A stretch of DNA of 64,000 nucleotides from Gonocerus acuteangulatus. Taxonomy: Eukaryota > Arthropoda > Insecta > Hemiptera > Coreidae. Of the stretch, positions 9,149 through 38,328 are shown one piece after another. Where the stretch lies: positions 97,579,132 to 97,643,131 of the forward strand of contig OX328132.1 of the NCBI GenBank assembly GCA_946811695.1, written 5' to 3'. The position numbers and the translations under genes are program-made. Position 1 is the first letter of the stretch. Each line of letters begins with the position of its first letter. The notes under the pieces are model-generated. The model ran no database searches, was not told the DNA's origin, and saw only the letters and a program-made list of their open reading frames with translations.

Positions 9149-12100
9149 TCTCAGCGACTGAGAAGGCGGACTCCGTCGCTGATATCAATCACCGCCGATT
9201 ATTCGTCACAGACAAGGATTCTGGGGAAAGATATTTGGTTGACACCGGTGCAGCATCCGTCTTCCCGGCACGGCGACGAGAGCGAAACCACCCTGCCAAC
9301 TTCACCCTTTTTGCAGCCTACGGCACCACAATAAAGACTTACGGGGAAGTCAAGAAGACCCTCAACGTCGGACTTCGACGCCTACTTCGTTGGTCCTTCA
9401 TCTTGGCCGACGTCAGCAACCCGATCATCGGAGCGGACTTCCTCTTCCACCATCACATCTTAGTCGACCTTAAGGGACGACAGCTAGTGGACTCGCAGAC
9501 CGGTCTAACTTCCAGAGGCAGCCTCAAACATAACACCACACCTTCCGTATTCGCAGTACCTTGCGGTGAGTGGTATTACGAGCTCTTACGGAAATACCCG
9601 TCCATCACACGCCCATCCGCTGTACCGCAGGAGCCGAAGCATCCCATCAAGCACTTCATTGAGACAAAGGGACCACCGGTAACATCGAAAGCTAGACGTC
9701 TTCCACCTGACCGTTACAACGCTGCCAGGGAAGAATTCCTGAAGATGGTCGATGAGGGTATCTGCAGACCATCCAGCAGTCCTTGGGCAAGCTCTCTCCA
9801 CATCGTTTCGAAGAAAGACGGCACGTTGCGTTTCTGTGGGGACTACCGCCGACTCAATGCCCAGACTTTGCCTGACAGGTACAGTGTACCCAACATACAA
9901 GCCCTCAACACCAATCTTTTTGGGAAGACAATCTTCAGTAAGATCGACCTCAACCGTGCTTACTACCAAGTGCCGGTGGCGGAAGAAGACATCCCAAAAA
10001 TTGCAGTGATCACCCCTTTCGGTCTCTTCGAATTCTTGGTGATGTGCTTCGGACTAAGAAATGCTGCGCAAACATTCCAGCGCCTAATGGACAGCATCCT
10101 CGCTCTGCCGTATGTTTTTGTCTACCTCGACGACATACTGGTAGCGTCAACCACAGAGGAAGAGCATCGCACACACCTGGAAGAAGTTTTCAGACGGCTA
10201 AATCAGCATGGATTAACCATCAACCCGCTCAAGTCGGAGTTTTGCAAGTCCGAAGTCGAGTTTTTAGGCTTCCTTGTAAACTCCCAAGGCATTAAACCTC
10301 TTCCGAGCAAGGCGGACCAAATCGCTGAATTCCCTCGTCCTACCACCAAGGGTCATCTCCGACGATTTTTAGGGATGGTAAACTTTTATCGAAGATGCCT
10401 CCCTAAAGCAGCAGAAGTACAGCGCATTCTTCATGCCCTAATCGGCAACAGCAAGAAGAACGACAGCACCCCCGTCCCATGGACCCCGGAAGCAGAGGAA
10501 GCCTTCGCCCGATGCCAACGAGACATTAAGGATGCTGTAACGTTAGCACACCCCTCTTCAGACGCCGAATTGACCCTAGCTTGCGATGCATCTAACTCCG
10601 CGGTTGGGGCTGTCCTCCAACAGCGTGAGGGAGACCACTGGCGACCTCTTGGTTTCTTCTCGAGGGCCCTAACATCAGCACAGCAGCGATACTCTGCCTA
10701 CGACCGCGAGCTCACTGCCATCTACAGCGCCGTCAAGCACTTCAGGCCATGCATCGAAGGTCGCATGTTCAGCATACTGACGGACCACAAGCCGCTCGTG
10801 TATGCCCTATACCAGAAGCCCGAGACTGCAACACCCATGAGAATTCGCTACACGAACTTCATTAGCCAGTTCACTAGCGACATTCGTCATGTCTCTGGGG
10901 CTGAAAACAAGGTAGCGGATACACTTTCACGGTTGGAGGCAATAGACAGTCCTGACGATATGGGGAGCATCATCCAGGCTCAGCAGGAAGACCCGTCGAT
11001 TCCAGAGCTTCTTCAGAACCCGAATCTGCAGTTGAAGCTGATCGAGCACCCGCATTTCGACAAGCCACTTTTATGTGACGTATCTACAGCTAAAGCCCGA
11101 CCGTATGTACCACCAACACTCCGTCAGGAAGTTTTTAAAAAGCTTCATAGCCTCAGCCACCCTGGCGTTCGTGGGACTCGCCGACTGGTGTCGCAAAGGT
11201 ATTTCTGGCCAAGTATGCAAGCGGACCTTGCGATCTGGACTAGGAGCTGCATCGCCTGCCAGCGCTCAAAGATACACCGGCACACCGTAACACCTCCAGG
11301 TACCTTCGCTCCAGCCGGCAGATTCGAGCATGTCCACGTGGATATAGTCGGACCCTTGCCGCCATCGGATGGAAAGCGCTATTGCCTTACCATGGCAGAT
11401 AGGTATTCACGCTGGCCCGAAGCAGAACCCCTCGAGGACATCTCCGCAACAACAGTTGCTTCAGCTTTCTACAGGACATGGATCTGTAGATTCGGGGTCC
11501 CTGCACGGATCACAACTGACCAAGGGCGCCAGTTTGAAAGCGAACTATTCAACAGGCTCCTAAATTTACTTGGTTCGCGTCGCTGTAGAACTACAGCATA
11601 CCACCCACAGTCCAACGGTGTTGTGGAGAGATGGCACAGGACCCTGAAGACTGCCCTCACCGCACACCTTATTGACTCAAACTCTTGGACAGAACTGCTA
11701 CCCACAGTCCTCCTAGGCTTGAGAGCAGCACTAAGGGAGGACAAATCCACAAGTGCTGCCGAGTTGACGTATGGGCAGCCCTTACGACTACCCGGAGAGC
11801 TATTAGAGTCAACCCCTCATCCCGAAGAGCCGCAGGGCTTCCTTTTCAAACTTCGTGAGAACTTCAAGCGCCTACAGCCCTCCCCACACAGGGCGAGTCA
11901 AGCACAAGCCTTTGTTCCCAAGGACTTAAAGACCTGCTCACATGTCTTCCTGCGGGACGACGCCATCAGGAAGCCCCTCACACCGCCATACACTGGACCG
12001 CATCCTGTTCTCCAGAGAGGACATAAGACTTTTGTCATCGGTCTTGGCTCAGGGCAGAAGACTGTCACAATAGACCGACTGAAACCAGCCCACATCCTGG

Positions 12101-12285
12101 AAGACCTCACCAGCACTACCACCACAACACCAACCCACCCACCTATACCAACACCTCAAGCAGAACCTTGTGACAATACCACCGCCACAGAAGCTGACAA
12201 GCCTTCATCAGTGAAGATGTCACGACGTAGACGCCTCGTCAGACTTCCTGTCCGCTTCTGTGACGCTGCCATTGGGGGGAAGTGA
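9100..12285 (+). CDS. pol: Pol polyprotein: protease, reverse transcriptase, RNase H, integrase
   Basis: The 1061-codon frame overlaps gag by 49 nt in the -1 frame, so it is probably made as a Gag-Pol fusion joining at about residue 14 rather than from its own ATG. Domains in order: aspartic protease (YLVDTGAAS, DTG at 48-50); reverse transcriptase with VYLDD (Y342-D345); RNase H (CDASNSAVGAVL, D496; then YDRELTAIYSAV and TDHKPL); integrase with an HHCC zinc region (from H687, CIACQ), catalytic D748 (HVDIVGPL), D807 (TTDQGRQFES) and E843 (VVERWHRTL), giving the usual D-D35-E spacing. Its TGA stop lies in the polypurine tract, directly next to the 3' LTR. All key residues are present. Confidence 0.93.
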   Translation: MPTTVQLEEYVAEGKLISATEKADSVADINHRRLFVTDKDSGERYLVDTGAASVFPARRRERNHPANFTLFAAYGTTIKTYGEVKKTLNVGLRRLLRWSFILADVSNPIIGADFLFHHHILVDLKGRQLVDSQTGLTSRGSLKHNTTPSVFAVPCGEWYYELLRKYPSITRPSAVPQEPKHPIKHFIETKGPPVTSKARRLPPDRYNAAREEFLKMVDEGICRPSSSPWASSLHIVSKKDGTLRFCGDYRRLNAQTLPDRYSVPNIQALNTNLFGKTIFSKIDLNRAYYQVPVAEEDIPKIAVITPFGLFEFLVMCFGLRNAAQTFQRLMDSILALPYVFVYLDDILVASTTEEEHRTHLEEVFRRLNQHGLTINPLKSEFCKSEVEFLGFLVNSQGIKPLPSKADQIAEFPRPTTKGHLRRFLGMVNFYRRCLPKAAEVQRILHALIGNSKKNDSTPVPWTPEAEEAFARCQRDIKDAVTLAHPSSDAELTLACDASNSAVGAVLQQREGDHWRPLGFFSRALTSAQQRYSAYDRELTAIYSAVKHFRPCIEGRMFSILTDHKPLVYALYQKPETATPMRIRYTNFISQFTSDIRHVSGAENKVADTLSRLEAIDSPDDMGSIIQAQQEDPSIPELLQNPNLQLKLIEHPHFDKPLLCDVSTAKARPYVPPTLRQEVFKKLHSLSHPGVRGTRRLVSQRYFWPSMQADLAIWTRSCIACQRSKIHRHTVTPPGTFAPAGRFEHVHVDIVGPLPPSDGKRYCLTMADRYSRWPEAEPLEDISATTVASAFYRTWICRFGVPARITTDQGRQFESELFNRLLNLLGSRRCRTTAYHPQSNGVVERWHRTLKTALTAHLIDSNSWTELLPTVLLGLRAALREDKSTSAAELTYGQPLRLPGELLESTPHPEEPQGFLFKLRENFKRLQPSPHRASQAQAFVPKDLKTCSHVFLRDDAIRKPLTPPYTGPHPVLQRGHKTFVIGLGSGQKTVTIDRLKPAHILEDLTSTTTTTPTHPPIPTPQAEPCDNTTATEADKPSSVKMSRRRRLVRLPVRFCDAAIGGK
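9139..9163 (+). promoter_or_regulatory. programmed -1 ribosomal frameshift signal
   Basis: The heptamer GGGAAAC (9139-9145) is set in the gag frame as G GGA AAC and is followed at once by the gag stop TAA (9146-9148). Slipping back one base gives GGG AAA CTA, which reads into pol. Three bases after the heptamer a perfect stem TCTCAG/CTGAGA with a 3-base loop spans 9149-9163. The X-XXY-YYZ rule and hairpin are those of known -1 frameshift sites. Confidence 0.75.
12271..12285 (+). promoter_or_regulatory. polypurine tract of the Gypsy element
   Basis: ATTGGGGGGAAGTGA directly precedes the 3' LTR and would prime plus-strand DNA synthesis. It also encodes the last codons and stop of pol. Confidence 0.8.
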
Positions 12286-12675
12286 TGTAGCACCACGAAA
12301 GTAAACTGACTGACAACACCGTAACCTGACTGTCAACAATGGGAAGGTTACGTAGGGGTAGTCAGTGTTGCCGGTGCCACAATAATTTATGAATATTTAA
12401 ATTTCTTACCGCGGTTTTGAGGTAACCCGAAAATTACCTAGCCAAATTTAAGTTTTGTGTGTATAAAAGGTGCGACAACGTGGTGCTGATTTTTTGTGTG
12501 ACTTTTTTGGACTTTCTTTATATTATCTGGCAGTGGACCGTTATTTATTATTTAATTTATTATCAGAAGTTAATTATTATTATTTTTCAATTGCCAAGTG
12601 TTTTATTTTTTTTATTATATAGACATTTATTTTTTTAACCGGCTTATTTTATTTTTTACCTGATACTCCTCTAAA
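12286..12675 (+). repeat. 3' LTR of the Gypsy element
   Basis: Same length as the 5' LTR. By eye it differs only at two bases (TGTCGCC versus TGTTGCC and GAAATTTACC versus GAAAATTACC). Confidence 0.9.
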
Positions 12676-12679
12676 ATAT

Positions 12680-13100
12680 CATTGATTCATTCTCCAAGCT
12701 GTAAAAGTAACTTTTTCCCCTGACAAGCCACCAAATCCCCAACCTTAGGCCATTGTATATATAAAAACAGTTTTTTAAAATAATTATTTGTCTATTCACA
12801 TATAGATAGATGTACATAATGAATTACTATGAATGTACATAATCATACAAATTTATGTAAGTGAATGTATATAAATTAATTAATTGTCCACGCATTTTTA
12901 TGTATATATGACATAATTTACAATTCCTTCATAGTTCTCTTCGTAATCAAAGTGATATGAAACTTTTTTTTTTTTTTCAGACAAATTAATGTATTCAAAT
13001 ATTATGTTTATAAGAAGAGCAAGTCACTTTAATTGCGGTACAAAATATTGCTGCTGCTTTAACCTCAGGAAATTTATGTGCTACAGGAAAGACAAGGAAG
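12680..13100. other. AT-rich flank, no gene seen
   Basis: The sequence holds TA-rich stretches and a 15-base T run near 12965. No ORF or repeat family is recognised. Confidence 0.4.
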
Positions 13101-13109
13101 ATGACCTAC

Positions 13110-13331
13110 AAGCTTCAGGAGGAGTGTGGCGGTTCGTCATAGGCTAATAACTGCGCCTAGAGATCCTACCTCTATGGTAGACTCTGGCAGAATATAGCTG
13201 GAACGTTCCTGCCTAGGAGGTTAGCCAGTTTCCGAATATAGGACGCTCACGTGTCTTTTTGTGAATAGTTACTCCGCCGGCGCTAATGGCCAAGTTGTAG
13301 ATGCGCCGTAAAAAAAAAGAAAAAAAAAAGT
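13110..13331 (+). repeat. probable 3' end of a non-LTR retrotransposon
   Basis: A locally GC-richer segment ends in GATGCGCCGT followed by an A-rich tail (13311-13330), the form left by target-primed reverse transcription of a LINE. No RT coding remains upstream, so the clade cannot be stated. A SINE tail is the main alternative. Confidence 0.4.
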
Positions 13332-13666
13332 TACTCTGTATGTGTTATGTTATAAAAACTTATCAGTATGGCCATACTTAGGTGTAATGAGGAGTAGTGA
13401 TGGATATCCGCAAGTAGCCTTAGTATTAATTGTATATATATGTAGAATTAGATAGATTATAGTATGTACAAAGTAGTTCCTAGGTTAGCATATAATTTTA
13501 ATATTTTATTAGGCTATTGTTACGATGATTTACTAGCGGCATGCCAGATGTATATATATTGTGTTTAATTATTAATATAAGTAAATATTATTAAGATGAG
13601 CACGTGTGTTATATAACCAAACCAAGAGTGACGTCACAATTACCCCCAAAGATGTAATAAGGAGTA

Positions 13667-16640
13667 ATGATATTTGTCAGTAGTGACTATCACGTGGAGC
13701 TTCTAACAATTCCTACACAACTTCAAGCCCTTGCTGTTAGAGCACACCTCCCCACTATGCCTATCACTATCCTCAACATATATTTTCCACCTACTGAGCC
13801 CATACAAGAGGCGCATATTTTAACACTTATTAATAATCTGCCACAGCCATTCATAGTCAAAGGAGATTTAAATGGTTCTCACCACTCTTGGTCCCCAGCA
13901 CCGTCCATCACCAGAGGAAATATTATTAGGAGGATAATGGATTCCTCCGACTGTGTGCTGATGAATAATGGTAAATTCACGTGCATAAGCCCAGCACACG
14001 GAACGCCGCCAGCACTTGACCTTACTTTCCGCTCAGCCAGCATGATATTTCATTATTTCTGGGACACATGCCCCGAGCAATACGGCAGTGCTATTTTCCC
14101 ATCAAACTGTCAACGAACTTAGAGCTACCTAGCTTTAACAGGTATCCTAAATGGATAGTTGATGGGGCGGACTAGACCATGTTCAAAACGCTATCATTGA
14201 TAAATTCAGCTGACCTTCCACAGGGATTGGAATCCAAAATAGAGCACATCAGGAGTATACTATATAATGCAGGCTCCCAAACAATAAATAGGACTTCTGG
14301 ACAACATAAGAAAACCTTTGCATGTTGTTATGACCAAGAATGCAGAGTTCTCAAGAACTTAAGGAACCGAGCGCTTAGAAAATTTCAAAATGACTGTTCC
14401 CATGAAAATTGAATGAAATATAAGGAAGTAAAATCAAAATTAAGGCAGCTAGTCAAGAAAAAAAGGCGCGAATCGTGGCGTATATAACGGTAACACCCCG
14501 ATCAGTACCATATGGAAAAAGATCAATAGTGTAACCCTTAGTTAGGTTGGCACCAAAGCAGAAGAAAATCCTATTCTGAATATAAACGGAATAATAACAT
14601 CAGACCCTCAACAAATTTCAGAAGCATTTGTAGAGCACTTTGCTACAATATCAAACAGACCAGAAATCAATAATTATGAACTGTATTGTCATTAAATAAT
14701 CTTCGACGAAGGAGCACATGAAGAAGGTGTAGACTACAATCGGCCCATCACGTATCAAGAAATTATGACTCCATTCATGAATTAAAAGAATCAGCTTCCG
14801 CAACCTCATGCTCAGAAACACGCACCAGAAACTATAGAGGCACACAAGACAACATTTAATGAAATATGGACTGGATCTGAATTCCCTGAATCGTGGCGAG
14901 AATCCATTACCATTCCTATAATGAAATCAGGAAAACATAAGCTCTCTCCACAGCTATAGGCCTATCTCATTGACTAGCTGCATATATAATCTCATGGAAA
15001 AAGTAATAAGCAGAAGACTTTCATGGGTCATAGAAAAATCCAAACTGCTCACTCCAGCACAGTGCGGCTTTTGTAAAGGGCGATCCACGTTGGACCATCT
15101 AGTCACCCTTAAAGCTGAGATATTGAATACCTACATGGAGGGGAAGGAAGCTATAGGAATGTTTTTTGTTGTCGAAAAAGCATACAGTACCATTGAAAGA
15201 AGTGATATCTGAAAGCAACTCCACCTCTGGGGATTCAGAGGCCACCTCCCGAAATTTATAAAAAAAATTCTTGAACGCCGACACATCATAGTGAGAGTTG
15301 GGGGATCACATTCGAGCAGGAAATCAACACAAATAGGAATTTGCCAGGGAAGCGGTTTGAGTTGCATCCTCTTTGCTGCTGCCATCAATTCCGTATCCCA
15401 AGTGATACCCAGACCGATGAGAGTATTCATATTTGTGGATGACATAAATATATTTATGAAATTCCATAACATAGATTGGGCCGGACAATTTATACAAAGA
15501 GCATTGAATAAACTACAAGCCTGGGCAGACGGTAACTCTATAAAATTCTCAGAGTAAGTGTTTACTGTTTTCAAGAAAGAGGAATTCATGTCACAACCCA
15601 GTATTGCTTTTAAATAACTCGCAATTATCATTTCATGATTGCGCCAGTTTTTTGGGACTAACCATTGATAAGATGCTGACACGGAGAACACACATCAAAT
15701 AGTTGAAGGAGGACTGCCTGAAATAGATGAATATAATGAAAGTACTAACCAGGGTAACATGGGGTGCAGATCGGAAATCCATGATAATGTTGAATAAAAG
15801 CGCGATCCAGTCCAAACTAGACTATGGTAATATTGTATATTCGTCTGCAAAATCATCCCTTCTCCTCAATATAGATACAGTTCTTCACAGGGGGCTCCGC
15901 CTCGCAACAGGGGCCTTCAGAACCAGTCCAGTTATTAGTATATGTGCAGAGTCAGGAGTGCCGCTAATCATCTTTCGACGACAGGAACTCGCCAGTATCT
16001 ATCTCGGGAGATTAAATAACCAACCTTCAAACCCAGCCTATAAACTTGTTATGAGCCTCCTGCATACAAGGCTTTATGCAGAGAAACCACATCACCCAGC
16101 TCCTCTGGGGATCAGGCAGACAATTTTCATAAATAATAACCGAAATTAAAATAACGAAGTCTATGAATATGCAACATAACACTGGAGCACATAAAAAATT
16201 AAAATTTTCCTTACCACACACACCTCGTCACCAAGGACACTGCACCATCCTGCTTCGGGGGAGTTCTCACTGTTTACCACATTACAGAAGAATGTCCAAA
16301 GTACAGTACAAAGTTTAATAAACATAACCTGCCAAGGGCTCTATCATGGAAACTTGGTAACTCAAAGGAAATGAATAACAAGTTAATAAAAGTCCTAAAA
16401 GAATTGGGGCTCTTTCAACAAATCTAATGAAAGTAATAATATGACTCACTGGTGAACTATACAACGAGGGGAAAATAAAACAAAAACAATGTAAACAGCG
16501 TTCACGCGCAAATAGTTGCAAATGCAATTTAAATATGTAAATGTAGGGATACGTTGTGTAAATAAACAATACTGAGGGCCTAAAGACTCAAGGAAGGGTT
16601 GATCGTCCTCAAAAACGATACTACTACTACCTAATATTTC
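13667..16640 (+). pseudogene. decayed I/Jockey-type LINE (endonuclease and reverse transcriptase)
   Basis: Domains appear in normal LINE order but in different frames. The apurinic endonuclease (13667-14122) shows LNIYFPPTEP, VKGDLNGSHHSW and TPPALDLTF. Reverse transcriptase pieces follow at 14970-15212 (LMEKVISRRLSWVI, TPAQCGFCKGRSTLDHL) and 15291-15557 (GICQGSGLSCILFAAAIN, IFVDDINIF). The thumb region is at 15727-16149 (WGADRKSMIML, SKLDYGNIVYSSA, GLRLATGAFRTSPV). A cysteine/histidine tail is recognisable near 16200-16400 and the 3' end near 16640. The RT box reads VDDI instead of DD after a Tyr. Multiple stops and frameshifts make it dead. Confidence 0.8.
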
Positions 16641-17208
16641 AGGAAAATAGTCCAAATAAGATCGTATTATGAAATTAAGGGGCAAAGCATACTAGAGCTC
16701 AGGAAGTGCATGTTACAACTGAGAGAAAATGATTACACCCTGAACCTCACATATCATGAGGGTTGATTTTTTTTGTTACGATTTTTGAATTTTTAAAATA
16801 AAATATTGATATTTTTTCTTTCAAACATCATAATAATGCTACTTGTTAAATTTATGCATTCAAATTTATTGGTGAAAGAAACATAAGCGCTGCTTTCTCG
16901 TTTCCAAGCCTCTCATACGTAGCGGAAGCCTTGGCAATTAAAAATCTAACTTTTCAATTACATTTTAGCTTAAAATTTAGTTACCCAGTATATTTTTTTC
17001 TTTCCTAGAATTAATATCTTATAATATCCAAATTTGATTGATAAAATCTTAGTAATTATTGCTTATTTCAATGGAGTATACCACTTTTAGTGTGTTCTTG
17101 TAACCGTACATAATTGATGAAGTAATTTTTGTGACTATATTCATTGGAAAATCTAAGACCTCTTATTTAATTTTGTTTTCGAAAGATGTTCAATGTAATC
17201 GGTAAGAC
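16641..17208. other. no gene seen
   Basis: AT-rich sequence between the LINE and the Harbinger-like element with no supported feature. Confidence 0.4.
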
Positions 17209-17779
17209 ATTGGGTGGAGTGAATAAAAGCTAGCAATTGCTAGAACTAAGTATTTTCCAAGCAATTGCTAAGGGCCGAGTGAATAAAAAGGTTAGCTGCA
17301 GCTAGGGCTAGCACTTGCTTAGTTTATCACGGTTTCTAGCTGCAGCTAGGTAGAAGGTGTGAATAAAGAGCTGTGACTAGGTTCTAAGGGTAGCAATTGC
17401 TAAGGAAAAAGCTAGTCTGGTCTGGGTCATGCTAGCTTTTTAGTTAGTCGTTTCTTTTCGCTCAATCATGGCGGCGTTTACGCATGTTCGTAAGGAAAAG
17501 GAGTATTATATGCGCCGGAACGTCTTCACGTTTTATTTTCATCTTCTTTAGCTACATTTCCTGCAGTTAAACGATTCTTTGAAGTTCTGGAGTTGACGGA
17601 TGTTTTTTTTTCTTCCGTACCGTAAACCTCAACCATTTTCGCACTTTTTCAATTTTTTATTTGCACTTTGTTGTGAAGCAGTGCTGGGTTCCTACTTCCT
17701 TGTTAGACGCTTGTCGGTGAATCCATTTGAATTCTTCCTGGGATTTTTGACCTTGATCAATAATTTGTAAAAATCTTTT

Positions 17780-17990
17780 CCCTACTGCTTCAATTTTATA
17801 GGCTTATTGCTGTTGGATTTTTAGTCGGTTTTCTTCTTTATGCTTGATTTCATGTTACTCAGCAACTTATTTAACTGTGCAACAGTGACCTTTTGCTTTA
17901 TGGAGAATTCATTACTAATGCTGTCCCAAGGAGGTTTTCTTTCTTTAATAGCAGCAAGTAATTTAGATGTTTCCATTGCCACAGGATCAT
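17780..17990 (-). pseudogene. Myb/SANT-like DNA-binding fragment
   Basis: Minus-strand translation gives LLAAIKERKPPWDSISNEFS, then KVTVAQLNKLLSNMKSSIKK. This follows the zeste/FSBP-like Myb pattern (W in the first helix, then LKNxWxNLK) of the accessory protein of Harbinger transposons. It is broken by stops shortly afterwards. Confidence 0.5.
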
Positions 17991-18004
17991 TGACTAATAC
18001 TGTT

Positions 18005-18305
18005 ATAAAAAGTGACTGATCCCGGTCGGCATGGGCGTATATAGAAAATAATTTCGGGAGAGGCTTGGAGTATTTGGGGGGAGGGCTGAGAGCATTTGGG
18101 GGTATGGAATATTGTCAATCTAGATCTTGGAACAGTTAAAATAATATTGCACCAAAAATAAATTGTTTTTTCTGACCAAGGTGGTCTCATTTAATTTATT
18201 TTTATGTTGTTGTTTTTTTTTGACAAATCTTTACCGATTTCGGGGGGGGGGGGAGGACTGCAGCCCCCCCCCCCTAATAGGGCCCTTGCGTGTCGACAGT
18301 TGCAC
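18005..18305. repeat. G-run/C-run insert inside the Harbinger-like element
   Basis: A run of about 12 G near 18242 and a run of about 12 C near 18264 flank AGGACTGCAG, so the strand can fold on itself. The segment starting GCATGGGCGTATATAG looks like a separate small element, but its ends are not resolved. Confidence 0.35.
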
Positions 18306-18782
18306 AAGACACACGCAGCCCGATGGGGAGAGAGAGAGAGAGACAAGCAACAAACCCTGACAGGAAGAAAGAGGGATGAGACAGGGGAGGTAGGAATCCT
18401 AGCTGCAGCTAGGGCTTAGCAACAGCTACCCTTAGAATTTCCTTAGTTTATCAGGAGATGAGACTAACTTACTTAGATCTTGCTACCTAGAAGTGGCTCT
18501 TGTTAATTCACTCCGTATTGAGCAAGAGCTACATCTAAGGGCTAGATTCTACCTGTTAGATTCTAGCTTTTATTCGCTCCACCCAATAAGAGTTGCGAAT
18601 CAATAATAACTATTCATTGCTCTGATAGTATTGGATCATGTTTCAATGACAGTCATTAAGTGCCTTGTTAAAATATATTATAAAAATGTTTGGTTAATTA
18701 ACTTTTGATTTGCTCCACATCGTTACTTGGTCATAAACATGCTCCATGAAATTTTCTGAACAAAACAATTCAGCATTTTTAA

Positions 18783-18855
18783 TGAGAATGGAGCCCACCG
18801 CCCTAGGTACAAAGCATTTACGCCTTAACATTCACGGCCATTGGGCCTCTATTCC
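18783..18855 (-). repeat. truncated tRNA-derived SINE
   Basis: On the minus strand, GCCCAATGGCCGTGAATG resembles a polymerase III A box and GGTGGGCTCCATTCTC a decayed B box. The fuller copy of this family is at 26083-26275. Confidence 0.45.
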
Positions 18856-19439
18856 CTAAAATAATTTTGAAGCTTAAAAAAAGTAGCAATTATTTAAAAC
18901 CCTGATATTCGTTTTAGAAGATGAAGAAACTTTGCATAATTTTCAACATGGAGTTAATTATTTTGACATTTTTTTTTTTTTTTAAATTTACAACACTAGT
19001 TTCATTTGCCTACAATTTATCAATATATTTGGTCAGCAGGCGAACGTAAGATTTTTCTAATTACTTTTTAATAATGTTATCAATATCATATTTAACTATG
19101 TATGTACATAATATAAACGACGAAGGTCCTTTGTGACACACGCTCTTAATTGTAATAAAATACCGTTTATAGGGTGATTTACAGATAAAAAATGAATGAA
19201 TAGGAGTATAAATTACAATTTAAATGGAGAATCTAACTCAGCATTGAATATGTAAAGAAGTAATTTAAACATCGCTTCGCGGTGATGTCATCGCTAAGCA
19301 GTGTTATTGACTCATCCCATTGGTCGAAGAGCAACTATAATATGGTATAGACCTTGCATAAAAAGCATGTTTCATTTATACTTCGTCTATCATTGGATTT
19401 TCCCGCAAAATACCTAAGAATTGTCAAGTCTTCAAAAAC

Positions 19440-37845
<18,406 letters not shown>

Positions 37846-38000
37846 TTGTGTTTATATATTCATAAATCAGATCAAAATTACAAAGCTTCATGTACATATC
37901 ATTAAAACTTAGAATTATTATGAATGTATTAGATATTGTATAGTTTAATCAATGAAAATGTCTGAAATGTATTTATTTGATGTAAAATGTATTCATTTGA

Positions 38001-38006
38001 AATAAA
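38001..38006 (+). terminator. polyadenylation signal of the TEDC1-like gene
   Basis: AATAAA lies 156 bases after the stop codon, the only such hexamer close downstream. Confidence 0.55.
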
Positions 38007-38131
38007 TGCCAATAGCATTACAGAACTTAAAATTAATATAAGGTAAAGTTAATTTGATGTACGATCATTTTTTTTTGTGTATCAACTACTTCCTCAAAAA
38101 AAAAAAAAAAAAAAAAAAAAAAAGAAGATCT

Positions 38132-38328
38132 TACATCAAATTAACTTCCTTTAATCCGGCACGTTCGGGACTTGAAGCATACCGGACTCCGTTGGGCACT
38201 ACGGTTGTTGGGGTGGGGATTTCGCAGAATTGATGCATAAGAATTGAAGAGGCGCATTTTTCATGTTTGGACTTGACACTCCTGCCTTGCTGGACCATAG
38301 GATGTGGGATTAGAGGAAGTTTACTGTA
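38132..38328. mobile_element. pogo-type MITE
   Basis: The left end has TAACTTCCTTTAATCCGGCA and the right end, inverted, TACAGTAAACTTCCTCTAAT. The AATCCGGCACG string is typical of pogo-family termini. TA borders both ends. Short pieces of the same end (ACAGTAAACTTAC, GGTTTTACTGTA) follow at 38350-38430, so several ends are clustered here. Confidence 0.55.

Larger units (their letters stand above)
7923..12675 (+). mobile_element. near-intact Gypsy-type (Metaviridae-like) LTR retrotransposon
   Basis: A 4753-bp element with two 390-bp LTRs (7923-8312 and 12286-12675), a primer binding site, overlapping gag and pol frames, and a polypurine tract. It is flanked by a 4-bp ATAT duplication (7919-7922 and 12676-12679). 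I count only two differences between the LTRs, so insertion looks recent. There is no envelope-like ORF. Both ORFs are open and the expected catalytic motifs are visible. The LTRs begin with TG but end in AAA rather than the usual CA. Confidence 0.92.
17209..18587 (-). mobile_element. PIF/Harbinger-like non-autonomous element
   Basis: Terminal inverted repeats of about 25 bp face each other: ATTGGGTGGAGTGAATAAAA at 17209 and its complement ending at 18587 (one mismatch in the first 20). Both subterminal regions carry repeated short palindromes, TAGCAATTGCTA and CTAGCTGCAGCTAG. The interior includes a minus-strand Myb/SANT-like fragment and a G/C-run insert. A 3-bp target duplication, expected for Harbinger, is not clear. 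A CMC-type or other TIR family cannot be excluded. Confidence 0.55.

Noticed and set aside
9586..9969. minus-strand and alternate-frame ORFs within 9.5-12.2 kb
   Set aside because: They are shadows of the pol coding sequence, caused by its higher GC content.
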